64,000 bases of DNA from Prevotellaceae bacterium (GCA_015256945.1 JABZLB010000008.1:22020-86019); one strand, 5' to 3'. Shown: positions 1 to 9,538, numbered from the stretch's first letter. A program made the numbers and translations. The notes: a model not told the origin generated them from the sequence alone.

Positions 1-47
1 TGTATGGCCTTTTGGCACGGTTGGTATAGTTTTTTATATCGGTGTAA

Positions 48-1346
48 TTACTTCACGGTAATGAGGAAGTAGTTTTTCTTGCCCTTCTGCATCAGCAGAT
101 ATTTACCGTCGATAAGGTCGTCGGCCGTTACAACGCGGTCAAAAGCCGTCAGTTTTTCCTTGTTCATACTTACACCACCACCTTTAACCAGCTTGCGCAT
201 TTCGCCCTTTGACGGGAAAATGTCCCAGCCTTCCTGGCAGAACAGGTCGATGGCTGTGCCGCCAAGTAGAGATTTGTCGAGTGTGAAGTGGGGTACATCC
301 TTAAATACATCGTTCAATGTAGCTTCGTCAAGCTGTGCCAATTGGTCTTTCGTGGCTTTGCCAAACAGTATGTTGCTGGCTGCAATAGCCATGTCGAGGT
401 CGGCCTTTGAGTGAACCATGGTGGTAACCTCTTCGGCCAAACGACGCTGCAATATGCGCCTTCCCGGGTCTTGTTTATGCTCAGCAGCAAGTGTTTCTAC
501 GGTGTTTCGGTCGAGGTCTGTAAATATTTTGATATACTTTTCAGCGTCATCATCTGATACGTTTAGCCAGAACTGGTAGAAGGCATACGGTGTTGTACGG
601 TTGCGATCGAGCCATATATTGCCGCTTTCAGTTTTGCCAAACTTCTTACCATCAGCCTTAGTGATGAGCGGACAAGTGAGGCAATAGGCCTCGGCATCAT
701 TGCCAAGTGTACGACGTATAAGCTCGGTACCTGTGGTCATATTGCCCCACTGGTCATTGCCACCCAGCTGAAGGCGTACGCCATAATGCTGATATTGGTA
801 CAGAAAATCGTAACCCTGGAGCAGCTGATAGGTAAATTCGGTAAATGAAAGACCGTCACGAGCCTCGCCGTTAAGGCGTTTCTGCACACTGTCCTTGGCC
901 ATCATGTAGTTGACAGTAATGTGTTTTCCTACCTCGCGTGCGAAGTCGAGGAAGGTAAAATCTTTCATCCAGTCGTAGTTGTTAACCAGTTCAGCCTTGT
1001 TGGGTTCGGTGCTGTCGAAGTCGAGAAACTTTGAAACCTGCTTCTTAATAGCCTCCTGATTGTGGTAAAGTGTTTCGGTGTCGAGCAGGTTTCGTTCCTG
1101 ACTCTTGCCCGAAGGGTCGCCAATCATGCCCGTGGCTCCGCCGATAAGCAGGAAGGGTTTGTGGCCACACTGCTGCAGATGACGCAACATCATAATGCCA
1201 CAAAGGTGGCCGATGTGGAGCGAATCGGCCGTAGGGTCGGTGCCGAGATAGGCCGATGTAAGGTTCTTTTGCAAGTATTCTTCAGTACCCGGCATCATCT
1301 GGGCAAGCATGCCACGCCATTTTAGTTCTTCAACAAAGTTTTTCAT
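48..1346 (-). CDS. tyrS: Tyrosyl-tRNA synthetase
   Basis: Charges tRNA-Tyr with tyrosine in the cytoplasm. The 432-residue length is normal for bacterial TyrRS. The class I signature is seen as HIGHLCG near residue 44 and the KMSKS equivalent as KFGKTESG near residue 235. The tyrosine pocket stretch [11 protein letters not shown] is intact, and an S4-like RNA-binding segment ([13 protein letters not shown]) lies near the C terminus. It is the last gene of the minus-strand series starting at metK, separated from yidD by about 100 bases, so it may be cotranscribed or have its own promoter; no clear TAnnTTTG box was seen just upstream. Identity is certain. Confidence 0.97.
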   Translation of the reverse strand: MKNFVEELKWRGMLAQMMPGTEEYLQKNLTSAYLGTDPTADSLHIGHLCGIMMLRHLQQCGHKPFLLIGGATGMIGDPSGKSQERNLLDTETLYHNQEAIKKQVSKFLDFDSTEPNKAELVNNYDWMKDFTFLDFAREVGKHITVNYMMAKDSVQKRLNGEARDGLSFTEFTYQLLQGYDFLYQYQHYGVRLQLGGNDQWGNMTTGTELIRRTLGNDAEAYCLTCPLITKADGKKFGKTESGNIWLDRNRTTPYAFYQFWLNVSDDDAEKYIKIFTDLDRNTVETLAAEHKQDPGRRILQRRLAEEVTTMVHSKADLDMAIAASNILFGKATKDQLAQLDEATLNDVFKDVPHFTLDKSLLGGTAIDLFCQEGWDIFPSKGEMRKLVKGGGVSMNKEKLTAFDRVVTADDLIDGKYLLMQKGKKNYFLITVK

Positions 1347-1447
1347 ATTGGGTGAATATTTTTAAATAATCGTGTAATTTCTGTGTAATGTATGATTGTA
1401 GGCAGCGATGCTGCGCCGAAATGAAATCATTATTGTATCGCCTTAGT

Positions 1448-1735
1448 TCAAATGCCGGCCCGCCATTTGGGAAAATGGAAGTGACGTGGAACGGGGTCTA
1501 CTCCGCTCCCTCCCCAGGGGTTACAACGCAAAATGCGCCATGCGGCGAGCAGAAAACCTTTTATTGGTCCATGAATAATGACGGCTTGCCGGGCATATTC
1601 GGAGCAGGTGGGGATAAAACGGCACGATGAAGGGGTAAAAGGACTGATGGCTTTCTGATAAAAAACAATTGGAAGTATCAGAAACCAGGTCGCTGCACGA
1701 CGGATAACGGAGAAGTAATGCCGGTGGTTTTTCAT
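1448..1735 (-). CDS. yidD: Membrane protein insertion efficiency factor YidD
   Basis: Small membrane-associated protein that helps YidC-dependent insertion of inner-membrane proteins. The 95-residue sequence shows the family hallmark: a hydrophobic amphipathic N-terminal part, then [14 protein letters not shown] with the conserved cysteines, and [14 protein letters not shown]. Its start overlaps the end of rnpA by four bases (ATGA), a sign of translational coupling. The classical neighbourhood (rpmH, rnpA, yidD, yidC) is only partly kept here: rnpA is adjacent, but hemD takes the upstream place and neither rpmH nor yidC is in view. Confidence 0.95.
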   Translation of the reverse strand: MKNHRHYFSVIRRAATWFLILPIVFYQKAISPFTPSSCRFIPTCSEYARQAVIIHGPIKGFLLAAWRILRCNPWGGSGVDPVPRHFHFPKWRAGI

Positions 1736-2139
1736 TGACTTTGGCTTGCGTCTGTCTTTTCCTTAATGCGCATCATCAGGTTTACAACGCGTTCTTCAAT
1801 AAGTGACGAGGGGTAAAGTTTATCGTCGAGCCATATAAAAGCCATGATAACGGGCTGGCCTTCAAGTATTGATTTATGCCGGCGATAAGCCTCACGAACC
1901 TGACGTTTAACCCTGTTGCGCTTTACAGCACGCTTAAAATATCGTTTCGGCACGCTGACAAGCATTTGTGCCGTTGGTGTTAACTGGTTGTCTCCGGCGA
2001 ATGATGGAGGAGGCATGTAAACTACCCTGAGTGGGAAAGCCGACATAGAACGGCTTTGTCCACCGCCGAAAAGCCTTTCAATAAGTTTGCGACTGTGCAG
2101 GCGTTCGGCTTTACAAAGGGTGTGATTACCATTGTTCAT
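1732..2139 (-). CDS. rnpA: Ribonuclease P protein component
   Basis: Protein cofactor of RNase P, which trims the 5' leader from precursor tRNAs. The 135-residue protein is basic and carries the family core: an N-terminal [15 protein letters not shown] segment, [20 protein letters not shown] in the middle (the RNR-type RNA-binding helix) and REAYRRHK after it. It sits six bases after hemD and overlaps yidD, within the minus-strand operon from metK. The RNA partner (rnpB) is not in the window. Confidence 0.95.
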   Translation of the reverse strand: MNNGNHTLCKAERLHSRKLIERLFGGGQSRSMSAFPLRVVYMPPPSFAGDNQLTPTAQMLVSVPKRYFKRAVKRNRVKRQVREAYRRHKSILEGQPVIMAFIWLDDKLYPSSLIEERVVNLMMRIKEKTDASQSQ

Positions 2140-2145
2140 ATCAAC

Positions 2146-2895
2146 TTATGCTTTCGATTTCTTCAGGAAATCAGAAAGCGCCGCAACCATAGAAGGGTAT
2201 TCTTTTGTGCCGGCCATGAAGTCGAGGCGCAGTCCTGCTTCCTCAACAGCTTTGGCAGTAGCAGGTCCGAAGCAGGCAATTTTTATGTCACCTTGCTTAA
2301 ATTCAGGAAAAGCTTTGTTGAGATACTGTACACCAGTGGGGGTGGAAAAGATAAGCATATCGTAGTCGAAATGCTTAATTTCGTCTTCGGTAAACTCGTT
2401 ATCCAATGTACGATACATCACACACTCGGTATGATGAAGCTGTTTTGCATCGAGTTTATCTTTTATCTCATCGGTGTGTACGCTGCTTTGGGGAATGAGA
2501 TATTTCTCGCTTTTATGCTTGAGCATGACGGGAATAAGGTCGTCAATGCGTCCTGTGTTACCGAAAAATACCTTGCGTTTGCGGTATTGTACGTATTTCT
2601 GGATGTATAATGAAATGGTTTCGGTAACGCAAAAATATTTCATATCCTCAGGAATGGTGAGGCGAAGTTCCTTGGCTAATTTAAAAAAGTAATCAATAGC
2701 ATGACGTGATGTAAAAACAATAGCCGTGTGCGACAGAATACTTACTTTTTGCTGGCGGAACTCTTTTGCACTTAATGCTTCAACTTTAAAGAAAGGACGA
2801 AAAACAAATTGTACTCCAAATTCTTTTTCAATATCAAAGTAAGGTGATTTCTCGTTGGCAGGTTTTGGTTGTGAAATCAATATTTTCTTTATCAT
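2146..2895 (-). CDS. hemD: Uroporphyrinogen-III synthase family protein
   Basis: Expected to cyclise hydroxymethylbilane to uroporphyrinogen III in tetrapyrrole synthesis. I place the start at the ATG at 2895 (MIKKILISQPKPANEKSPYF), giving 249 residues, because an upstream extension to 2985 would run into the coding end of the DUF4271 gene and does not resemble the family. The typical two-lobed pattern is visible, with AIVFTSRHAIDYF in the first lobe and DMLIFSTPTGVQYL plus IACFGPATAKAVEEAGL in the second. The family is poorly conserved in sequence, so catalytic residues cannot be checked. Eight bases separate it from the preceding gene and six from rnpA. No other heme genes are in view. Confidence 0.88.
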   Translation of the reverse strand: MIKKILISQPKPANEKSPYFDIEKEFGVQFVFRPFFKVEALSAKEFRQQKVSILSHTAIVFTSRHAIDYFFKLAKELRLTIPEDMKYFCVTETISLYIQKYVQYRKRKVFFGNTGRIDDLIPVMLKHKSEKYLIPQSSVHTDEIKDKLDAKQLHHTECVMYRTLDNEFTEDEIKHFDYDMLIFSTPTGVQYLNKAFPEFKQGDIKIACFGPATAKAVEEAGLRLDFMAGTKEYPSMVAALSDFLKKSKA

Positions 2896-2903
2896 GCCTT
2901 GTC

Positions 2904-3926
2904 CTAAAAAATTTGTTTTAAATACGTATCCATCGTAACCATAGCTCCCCATAATACGCCAAGGGGCATTAATTCCAGTGCGCAAAAGTACAAAAAACTC
3001 TGCAGAAACAGGCCGTTATGCTTGAAAAAGATGAGATAAGCCTTATAAAATGACAATAATTTGATAATTATAATAACGGATAAAGCGTATATAACGGCAT
3101 GCTGAATGGATAAGCCAAAGTATGACAGAAGCATGACATCAGGGAATAAAAGTATTCCCTCAGCCGAAGAAAGGAACAGCAAAGCTTTCGCCCATTGTTC
3201 ATTTTTTTTCTTATCAAAGAACACCCAGTTTACCATTGCGTAAAGCAAATGCTTCGCAACAAAGTAGGCTGCAATGCTAATTGTGAATATGGATAGCGTT
3301 TGGTAGTGGGCAAACGAAAACGCTTCGCCGTTGGCTGCACGCGAGTAATAAAAGAAAATAATTGCCGAAAGCAAGCAGGTTTGTAATATCAGGAAAAACT
3401 GAAAACGAAGTTCTTCGCCCGTTTCGGTGATAGAAGTTGTGCCTTCTCGTTGTGAAAAGAAAAAGTTTTTAAGCTGACGTTGCAGAAAGTTTCCCGACTG
3501 GGCAATGGCCACTGCCGCAATAATGAAACATATTAAAAGTATGGAAGTAATGAGGTTATCACCAGCAATGGAATAGGGTACTGGGTCGCCGGCTACGCCA
3601 TGACGATATGCTGTTTGCTCGGGACGGTAGGTAGAGTCGGGCTGTACCATCGAGCGACTGTAATACATAGCCTTGCGAAGTGAAAACGTTCCAATGCCAT
3701 CGGCTTGTGTTGTAGGCGTTCGCATTGGATTCTGACGCCGATTCCAGTCAATCTTTTGAAATGGATAGTTGGCCCTGATAGCCGAGTCTTGCTGCCAGGG
3801 CGTGGCGGTATCGGGAAGCCTGTCAATAATTTCGGCAGGCGATTGACTACCTTTTTTATGAACGGTGACAGCACGTTGTGCTGTCGCCGCCACAGTAGAG
3901 TTTACGGAATCGTGTTGCTCTGTCAT
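2904..3926 (-). CDS. DUF4271 domain membrane protein
   Basis: Integral membrane protein of 340 residues with unknown function. The first ~110 residues are polar and low in conservation (it begins MTEQHDSVNSTVAATAQRA). Several hydrophobic spans follow, starting near ITSILLICFIIAAVAIA and ending LGVLWGAMVTMDTYLKQIF. The architecture and the position directly before hemD match the Bacteroidetes DUF4271 family as I know it. It lies 14 bases after metK and 8 bases before hemD, so it is surely in the same transcript. No catalytic motif is visible and no function can be assigned. Confidence 0.8.
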   Translation of the reverse strand: MTEQHDSVNSTVAATAQRAVTVHKKGSQSPAEIIDRLPDTATPWQQDSAIRANYPFQKIDWNRRQNPMRTPTTQADGIGTFSLRKAMYYSRSMVQPDSTYRPEQTAYRHGVAGDPVPYSIAGDNLITSILLICFIIAAVAIAQSGNFLQRQLKNFFFSQREGTTSITETGEELRFQFFLILQTCLLSAIIFFYYSRAANGEAFSFAHYQTLSIFTISIAAYFVAKHLLYAMVNWVFFDKKKNEQWAKALLFLSSAEGILLFPDVMLLSYFGLSIQHAVIYALSVIIIIKLLSFYKAYLIFFKHNGLFLQSFLYFCALELMPLGVLWGAMVTMDTYLKQIF

Positions 3927-3940
3927 TCTGTTATGAAGGT

Positions 3941-5230
3941 TCAGAGACCGAAAGCCTTGCGTATACGCTCAACCTGATCAAGCTTTTCCCAGGTAAACAG
4001 CTCCACTTTAACAGTCTTTGTTTCATGATAAAGGCTCGTGAAACTTTTCTCAACCACCTCGTTTTTGCGCCCCATGTGCCCGTAAGAAGCCGTTTCAAGA
4101 TACATAGGCTGCCTTAATTTGAGCGACTTTTCTATTTGATTGGGACGGAGATCAAACAATTGTGTGATGATCTTTGCGATTTCGCTGTCGGCCATTTTGA
4201 CATGGCTCCGGCCGTAAGTATTCACATAAACGCTTACAGGTTCGGCCACACCTATGGCGTATGCCAGCTGAACGAGCATCTCGTCAGCCACTCCTGCCGC
4301 TACCATATTCTTGGCAATGTAACGCGCTGCGTACGCAGCCGAGCGATCAACCTTTGATGGATCCTTGCCCGAAAAGGCGCCACCGCCATGCGCTCCTTTC
4401 CCACCGTAGGTGTCAACTATAAGTTTTCGTCCCGTAAGACCGGTGTCACCGTGAGGTCCTCCAATCACAAACTTACCGGTTGGATTGACATAATACTTAA
4501 TATCGTTGCCGAAAAGGGCCAGCACTTTTTCGCCTGACTGCGCCTTTACACGGGGAATAAGGATGTTAAGTACATCGTCATGGATACGGTCTAACATAGC
4601 CTTGTCGGCAGCATCGCGCGCTTCCTGCGAATCGTTTTCAGGCTTAATAAAGTCGTCGTGCTGTGTAGAGACAACTATTGTATCTATGCGTTCGGGAATC
4701 CCTGCATCGTTATACTGCACCGTTACCTGGCTTTTTGCATCGGGACGCAGATAAGTCATCTGTCGTCTTTCTTTGCGAATGTCGGTGAGAGTACGCATGA
4801 TAAGGTGGGCCAAATCGAGCGAAACGGGCATAAAATTCTCTGTTTCATTGCAGGCATAACCGAACATCATGCCCTGGTCGCCGGCACCCTGGTCGGCCTC
4901 TTCGGCCCTGCTTACGCCGCGGTTTATGTCATCACTCTGCTCGTGTATGGCTGAAAGTATGCCGCAACTCGCCCCATCGAACTGATATTCGGCCTTGGTA
5001 TAGCCGATGTTATTGATGGTTTTGCGGGCAATTGTCTGCAAATCGACATACTGTGATGAACGTACTTCGCCCATGATAATAACCTGCCCGGTTGTAACAA
5101 AGCTCTCAATGGCGCAGTGTGCCTTGCTGTCATACGCAAGAAACTGGTCGAGAAGGGCGTCCGAAATTTGGTCAGCGACCTTGTCAGGATGGCCTTCTGA
5201 TACTGATTCTGAAGAAAAAAGGTAACTCAT
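3941..5230 (-). CDS. metK: S-adenosylmethionine synthetase
   Basis: Makes S-adenosylmethionine from methionine and ATP. The start at 5230 gives MSYLFSSESVSEGHPDKVAD, the family's conserved beginning, and 429 residues; a 24-residue in-frame extension to 5302 is rejected because it has no family similarity. Signatures include GHPDKVADQISDALLD, GAGDQGMMFGYA and GGGAFSGKDPSKVDRSAAY. It is the first gene of the minus-strand operon and has a strong promoter about 140 bases upstream, leaving a leader of roughly 135 nt. I looked for known SAM riboswitch signatures in that leader and saw none. Confidence 0.97.
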   Translation of the reverse strand: MSYLFSSESVSEGHPDKVADQISDALLDQFLAYDSKAHCAIESFVTTGQVIIMGEVRSSQYVDLQTIARKTINNIGYTKAEYQFDGASCGILSAIHEQSDDINRGVSRAEEADQGAGDQGMMFGYACNETENFMPVSLDLAHLIMRTLTDIRKERRQMTYLRPDAKSQVTVQYNDAGIPERIDTIVVSTQHDDFIKPENDSQEARDAADKAMLDRIHDDVLNILIPRVKAQSGEKVLALFGNDIKYYVNPTGKFVIGGPHGDTGLTGRKLIVDTYGGKGAHGGGAFSGKDPSKVDRSAAYAARYIAKNMVAAGVADEMLVQLAYAIGVAEPVSVYVNTYGRSHVKMADSEIAKIITQLFDLRPNQIEKSLKLRQPMYLETASYGHMGRKNEVVEKSFTSLYHETKTVKVELFTWEKLDQVERIRKAFGL

Positions 5231-5371
5231 TTTTCCAATAATTTTAAGTGGAAAAACGCCAAATAACCGTAAAATCTGAGGGTGATTTCGCAGTTTTAGC
5301 ATTTTTTAGTGTGGTTGCAAGCAGCCAAATTCTTCCACAATGATATACACATGTTTTAATTTCGGTGTGCA

Positions 5372-5402
5372 AAGGTAATACTTTGTTTTGTTATATACAA
5401 AC
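5372..5402 (-). promoter_or_regulatory. Bacteroidetes-type promoter for metK operon
   Basis: Read on the minus strand, TTTG (5402-5399) is followed by 20 bases and TACCTTTG (5379-5372), an exact match to the Bacteroidetes sigma-ABfr consensus. Transcription would start near 5366 and give a leader of about 135 nt before metK. Confidence 0.8.
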
Positions 5403-5749
5403 ACGTTACCGATTTTTTGATGTATTAAAGTTATGGTTAGAATTTGTAAATAACTTCGTGTTTTATGCTAAAAAATGAAATATTTCTATCCTTACGATGA
5501 TGTATGGAAAGAGTGGGGATGATTGAATAACATGTATTTTTAGAAGTCCGATAGCGATCTTATTGATATAGTATTTTATTTTTTACACTGTAAGCATTTT
5601 ACTTTTATATAGTAATTACCATGCTTATATCCGTTATTCTTTAATTATGATGCTCTAATTTTATACCTCTTATATATTATAAAGGGTTTGAATAGGCTAT
5701 GATAATAGAATCTATACCAGAATAAGTATACAAAAAGCATGATATAATA

Positions 5750-5781
5750 TTTGTTGCTCCATACTATATTCACTACCTTTG
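5750..5781 (+). promoter_or_regulatory. Bacteroidetes-type promoter for the PfkB kinase gene
   Basis: TTTG at 5750-5753, a 20-base spacer, and TACCTTTG at 5774-5781 match the consensus exactly. The start codon of the kinase gene lies 78 bases downstream. Confidence 0.78.
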
Positions 5782-5858
5782 CAAAGAAAGTACGCATAGT
5801 AAAGATGTAAGGAATATTTCTTTTTCACAGAAGCGCGTCCATCACCAATAACCTGAAA

Positions 5859-6737
5859 ATGTACGATATTTGCAGCATAGGTCACATCACCCGCGATAAA
5901 ATTATTACGCCACAACGCACAGTTTATATGGCCGGTGGCACGTCTTTCTACATGTCATACGGTATCAGTCAGTTGCCTGAACGTGTTAAATACCAGCTGG
6001 TAACAAAGGTAGGAGAAGGCCAGAAGCCCGAAGTTGAAAAAATAAGGCAGCGTGGAATTGACACAATTTGCTATCCAAGCAAGCACACTGTATACTTTGA
6101 GAACAAGTATGGAGCCAATAGTGATAATCGCACACAACGGGTTTTAGCCAAAGCTGACGCTTTTACAATTGAGGAAATGAAACCTTTAGAGGCTCGCATT
6201 TTTCACTTAGGGAGCTTGCTGAATGATGATTTTTCGCCCGAAGTAGTGGAGTTTCTTTCCGGGAAAGGTCTTGTTTCCATTGATGTACAAGGCTATCTTC
6301 GTGAGGTTCGCGGCGAAGAAGTGCACGCTATTTCGTGGAAAGACAAGGAGAAAATCTTAAGGCACACCGACATGTTAAAACTGAACGAGTATGAAATGAA
6401 GGTGATAACCGATTCGGATAATCCTCGTACGGTAGCCGAAAAATTAAATACAATGGGTGTAAGAGAGGTGATAATAACCTTAGGAAGCTACGGTGCCATT
6501 ATCTTTGCAGACCGTAAGTTCTATGAAATACCAGCCTATAAACCACACGAAATTGTTGATGCCACGGGATGTGGAGATACTTTTTCAACGGGGTATCTTT
6601 ACTGTCGCACACAGGGTATGGGCTATGAAGAGTCGGGAAAATTTGCTGCAGCCATGTGCACACTGAAGTTAGAACACAGTGGTCCTTTTGATAGAAGTAT
6701 AGAAGATATTGAGAAAGTAATTGCTTCCAACAAGTAA
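5859..6737 (+). CDS. PfkB-family carbohydrate kinase
   Basis: ATP-dependent sugar or nucleoside kinase of the ribokinase fold, 292 residues, cytoplasmic. The N terminus (MYDICSIGHITRDKI, then AGGTSFYMSYGIS) is the substrate-side PfkB signature. The C-terminal signature DATGCGDTFSTGYLY near residues 229-243 holds the catalytic Asp and the anion hole; it reads GCGD where the family usually has GAGD. The substrate cannot be told from sequence, and there is no sugar pathway gene next to it. It is transcribed alone from its own promoter and ends 16 bases from the convergent ABC ATPase gene, without an obvious terminator between them. Confidence 0.88.
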   Translation: MYDICSIGHITRDKIITPQRTVYMAGGTSFYMSYGISQLPERVKYQLVTKVGEGQKPEVEKIRQRGIDTICYPSKHTVYFENKYGANSDNRTQRVLAKADAFTIEEMKPLEARIFHLGSLLNDDFSPEVVEFLSGKGLVSIDVQGYLREVRGEEVHAISWKDKEKILRHTDMLKLNEYEMKVITDSDNPRTVAEKLNTMGVREVIITLGSYGAIIFADRKFYEIPAYKPHEIVDATGCGDTFSTGYLYCRTQGMGYEESGKFAAAMCTLKLEHSGPFDRSIEDIEKVIASNK

Positions 6738-6753
6738 TTACCTGTGGACAATA

Positions 6754-7467
6754 TTATTTAAGGTTTCCAAGTTCAGCGGAAAGTTCTTCTTTTGAAATTG
6801 TTTTTAACCCGTTATCCAAGGTTAAAATATGGTCGGCATGGCGCAATACAATGTCGAGGTCGTGTGTAGAGAGCAGTATAATTTTACCTTCTTCATGGGC
6901 CATTTTGGCCAAAAGTTTCATCATGTATACCTTACTTGGATAATCGAGAAAGGCTGTGGGTTCGTCCAAAAGCACGATGGGGGTTTGCTGTGCCTGTGCT
7001 TTGGCAATCATAACCTTTTGTCGTTCTCCGTCACTTAGCGTAGAAATATCACGATCTGCAAGGCTGCTGATGCCCGTTATACGCAAAGCTTCTGAAACCA
7101 TAAAGCGGTCAGCATGAGACAATCGTCCCCAAAAGCCAGTGTAAGGCATACGTCCCATGCCTACCATTTCGGCAGCGGTGACATGGCTTACATCCATTTT
7201 TTCGGTAAGAACTACACTTACAAGGTGTGACAAATGTGCCCTCGAAAGGTTATCTACACAATACGAACGATCATCTACACCGATATTAACTTCTCCCTCC
7301 AACGCTGGCTGGAACCCGGCTATTGTTCGTAACAGAGTACTCTTTCCTAAACCGTTGCAACCTATCAGGCACGTAAGGTATCCGCTTTCGAGACGAGCTG
7401 ACAGGTCTTTGGCTACCTTATGGTGGCGGTATCCTATTGTTAAATGCTTGATTTCTATATGGTTCAC
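6754..7467 (-). CDS. FecE/BtuD-type ABC transporter ATP-binding protein
   Basis: Nucleotide-binding subunit of an importer for iron-siderophore, heme or cobalamin. In 237 residues it has Walker A (GCNGLGKSTLLRTIAG, residues ~37-52), the signature LSDGERQKVMIAKAQ, Walker B IVLLDEPTAFLDY and the H-loop LLSTHDLD. The start is a GTG at 7467. A TATCTTTG box on the minus strand ends only four bases before it, so the mRNA would be leaderless or nearly so. It stands alone: no FecCD-type permease or binding protein gene is beside it, which is unusual for this family. The partner must be encoded elsewhere or lost. Confidence 0.88.
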   Translation of the reverse strand: MNHIEIKHLTIGYRHHKVAKDLSARLESGYLTCLIGCNGLGKSTLLRTIAGFQPALEGEVNIGVDDRSYCVDNLSRAHLSHLVSVVLTEKMDVSHVTAAEMVGMGRMPYTGFWGRLSHADRFMVSEALRITGISSLADRDISTLSDGERQKVMIAKAQAQQTPIVLLDEPTAFLDYPSKVYMMKLLAKMAHEEGKIILLSTHDLDIVLRHADHILTLDNGLKTISKEELSAELGNLK

Positions 7468-7471
7468 TATG

Positions 7472-7479
7472 CAAAGATA
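7472..7479 (-). promoter_or_regulatory. Putative -7 box for the ABC ATPase gene
   Basis: TATCTTTG read on the minus strand, four bases before the GTG start. No TTTG is found at the usual distance upstream, so this is a weaker call than the other promoters. Confidence 0.4.
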
Positions 7480-7522
7480 GTGTTTTTTAGCTGAACCACT
7501 GACGTATACGTTTGTTTTTATC

Positions 7523-7530
7523 TACCTTTG
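7523..7530 (+). promoter_or_regulatory. Putative -7 box for the helicase gene
   Basis: TACCTTTG ends nine bases before the ATG at 7540. The -33 TTTG is missing at the expected spacing, although a TTTG lies much closer (7511-7514). The mRNA leader would be only a few bases. Confidence 0.45.
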
Positions 7531-7539
7531 TACACAAGA

Positions 7540-9528
7540 ATGAGTGAAGTTTCGTCTATAAAAGCCTTACAGAAACAACGTCAGTTACTAAATATAGAGT
7601 ATCTGGCCGAGAAGGAATTGTTTCGCCAACAAACTGAAGCCATGGGTATTGGCCGTAAGATAAAGCGCGGCGATGTGTGGTATCCGTTACGCGTAGGCAA
7701 AAGTTTCTACAATTCATTAAACCAATTTGCTATTGAAGTTTTTCGCACAACCAACCAGGACATCGAACATAACTTTGAGTTTGGAAAGCCTGTTATGTTT
7801 TTTACGCTTACACAAAACGGCGGAGATAAGGCTGTTGGTGCACATTTAAATCAGAATAAAGCTGATAGCAAGTTAACGGTAAACCCAGATGTTGATGCCG
7901 GAAAAATTGAGGTAAGATACCTGAAATTCACGGGTACTGTATCGTATGTTGACGGCGATCGTATGGTTATCATAGTGCCGGAAGGACACTTTCCCGACAT
8001 ACAAAGCCAGGAAAAGCCTATCGGTATTCAGCTATCGTTTGACGAAACATCATATCAAGCTATGTTCGATGCGCTGGCAAGAGTGATTAATGCCAAAAAT
8101 AACAGAATAGCATACTTGCGCGACTTATTTTTCTCAACAGGCCCCGGGGAATATTTTAGTTTCGATTCGATTCGTTTTCCATGGCTTAACGCTTCACAGG
8201 AAAAAGCTGTAAACGAGATTCTTCGCGCCAAAGACGTAGCCATTGTACACGGTCCACCTGGAACAGGAAAGACAACAACGCTTGTTGAAGCCATCAATGA
8301 GACGCTGATGCGTGAGAGTCAAGTGCTGGTGTGTGCGCAAAGTAACATGGCCGTTGACTGGATAAGCGAGAAGCTTACAGACCGTGGAGTAAGCGTCTTA
8401 CGCATTGGCAACCCTACCCGGGTAAACGATAAAATGCTGGGGTTTACCTATGAACGTCGTTTCGAAGCTCATGCCGACTACCCTCAATTATGGGCTATTC
8501 GAAAGGCCATTCGGGAACTCAGGCAACAGAAAAAGGGACGGGACGAACGCTTTCATCAAAAGATGGAACGGCTAAAATCGAGGGCAGCTGAGATTGAAAT
8601 TCGTATCAACTCCGAGCTTTTCAGCGAAGCACGTGTCATCGCATCAACATTAGTGGGGGCAGATAGTCGTCTTTTGGAAGGACAACGATATGATACTGTA
8701 TTCATTGATGAAGCGGCACAAGCTCTCGAAGCCGCTTGCTGGATACCCATAAGACGGGCTTCACGTGTTATCCTTGCGGGCGATCACTGCCAGCTTCCCC
8801 CTACGGTGAAAAGCATAGAGGCCTTAAAAGGCGGACTCGGAAAAACATTAATGGAGCGCCTTGTAGAAATAAAACCTTCGTGTGTAACGCTGTTACAGAC
8901 GCAATATAGGATGAATGAACAGATTATGCACTTCAGTTCCAGCTACTTCTATGAGGGTAAAGTAACAACTGCACCGCAAATTAAGCATCGCGGAATTTTA
9001 GATTACGACATTCCCATAGAATGGGATTCGCCACAAGATACAGGCTTAACGGAGCGTCTCGAGCACACTGGCGAAACCTTTATAGGCGATACTTATGGGC
9101 GAATTAATAAGGGAGAAGCACTGCTTACGCTCGATAAACTTCAGCAATACTTCAATAAAATAGGCAAGCAACGCATTTTAGACGAACACATTGACGTTGG
9201 TGTAATATCTCCTTATCGCGCTCAGGTACAATACTTAAGGCAACTGATTCGCAAGCGCGACTTCTTTAAGCCCTTCCGAAAACTGATTAGTGTAAACACC
9301 GTTGACGGCTTTCAGGGACAGGAACGCGACATTATTCTCATTTCGTTAGTGCGTGATAACGATCAGGGACAGATTGGATTTCTCCGTGATTTACGACGTA
9401 TGAACGTTGCCATTACGCGTGCAAGGATGAAGCTTATTATCCTTGGCGATGTACCAACACTTACAAAACACCCCTTTTACAGACAACTGTACACCTATAT
9501 TCAAGAACTTAGGTCACGATATTTATAG
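7540..9528 (+). CDS. SF1B DNA/RNA helicase (IGHMBP2/Upf1-like)
   Basis: ATP-driven helicase of superfamily 1, 662 residues from the ATG at 7540 (MSEVSSIKALQKQRQ); an upstream TTG at 7528 overlaps the promoter box and is rejected. Motifs in order: motif I HGPPGTGKTTT, motif II DEAAQALEAACW, motif III LAGDHCQLPPTVKS, motif V VNTVDGFQGQERDIILIS and motif VI RRMNVAITRARMKL. The N terminus carries the beta-barrel-like region of Upf1/IGHMBP2 relatives. Its cellular role in Bacteroidales is not established. The MATE gene starts 10 bases after its stop, so the two are probably cotranscribed. Confidence 0.9.
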   Translation: MSEVSSIKALQKQRQLLNIEYLAEKELFRQQTEAMGIGRKIKRGDVWYPLRVGKSFYNSLNQFAIEVFRTTNQDIEHNFEFGKPVMFFTLTQNGGDKAVGAHLNQNKADSKLTVNPDVDAGKIEVRYLKFTGTVSYVDGDRMVIIVPEGHFPDIQSQEKPIGIQLSFDETSYQAMFDALARVINAKNNRIAYLRDLFFSTGPGEYFSFDSIRFPWLNASQEKAVNEILRAKDVAIVHGPPGTGKTTTLVEAINETLMRESQVLVCAQSNMAVDWISEKLTDRGVSVLRIGNPTRVNDKMLGFTYERRFEAHADYPQLWAIRKAIRELRQQKKGRDERFHQKMERLKSRAAEIEIRINSELFSEARVIASTLVGADSRLLEGQRYDTVFIDEAAQALEAACWIPIRRASRVILAGDHCQLPPTVKSIEALKGGLGKTLMERLVEIKPSCVTLLQTQYRMNEQIMHFSSSYFYEGKVTTAPQIKHRGILDYDIPIEWDSPQDTGLTERLEHTGETFIGDTYGRINKGEALLTLDKLQQYFNKIGKQRILDEHIDVGVISPYRAQVQYLRQLIRKRDFFKPFRKLISVNTVDGFQGQERDIILISLVRDNDQGQIGFLRDLRRMNVAITRARMKLIILGDVPTLTKHPFYRQLYTYIQELRSRYL

Positions 9529-9538
9529 AATAAGGAAA

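Larger units (their letters stand above)
5231..5858. other. Divergent intergenic region metK / PfkB kinase
   Basis: This 628-base stretch separates two divergent genes. It holds the metK promoter on the left (5372-5402) and the kinase promoter on the right (5750-5781). The middle (about 5410-5740) is very AT-rich and holds no ORF, hairpin or repeat that I can support. Confidence 0.7.

Noticed and set aside
2056..2610. 184-codon frame opposite hemD and rnpA
   Set aside because: Antisense to two well-supported genes and without recognisable domains.
5231..5366. SAM riboswitch in the metK leader
   Set aside because: The leader is long enough, but I could not find the conserved core of SAM-I, SAM-II or other known SAM-binding RNAs.
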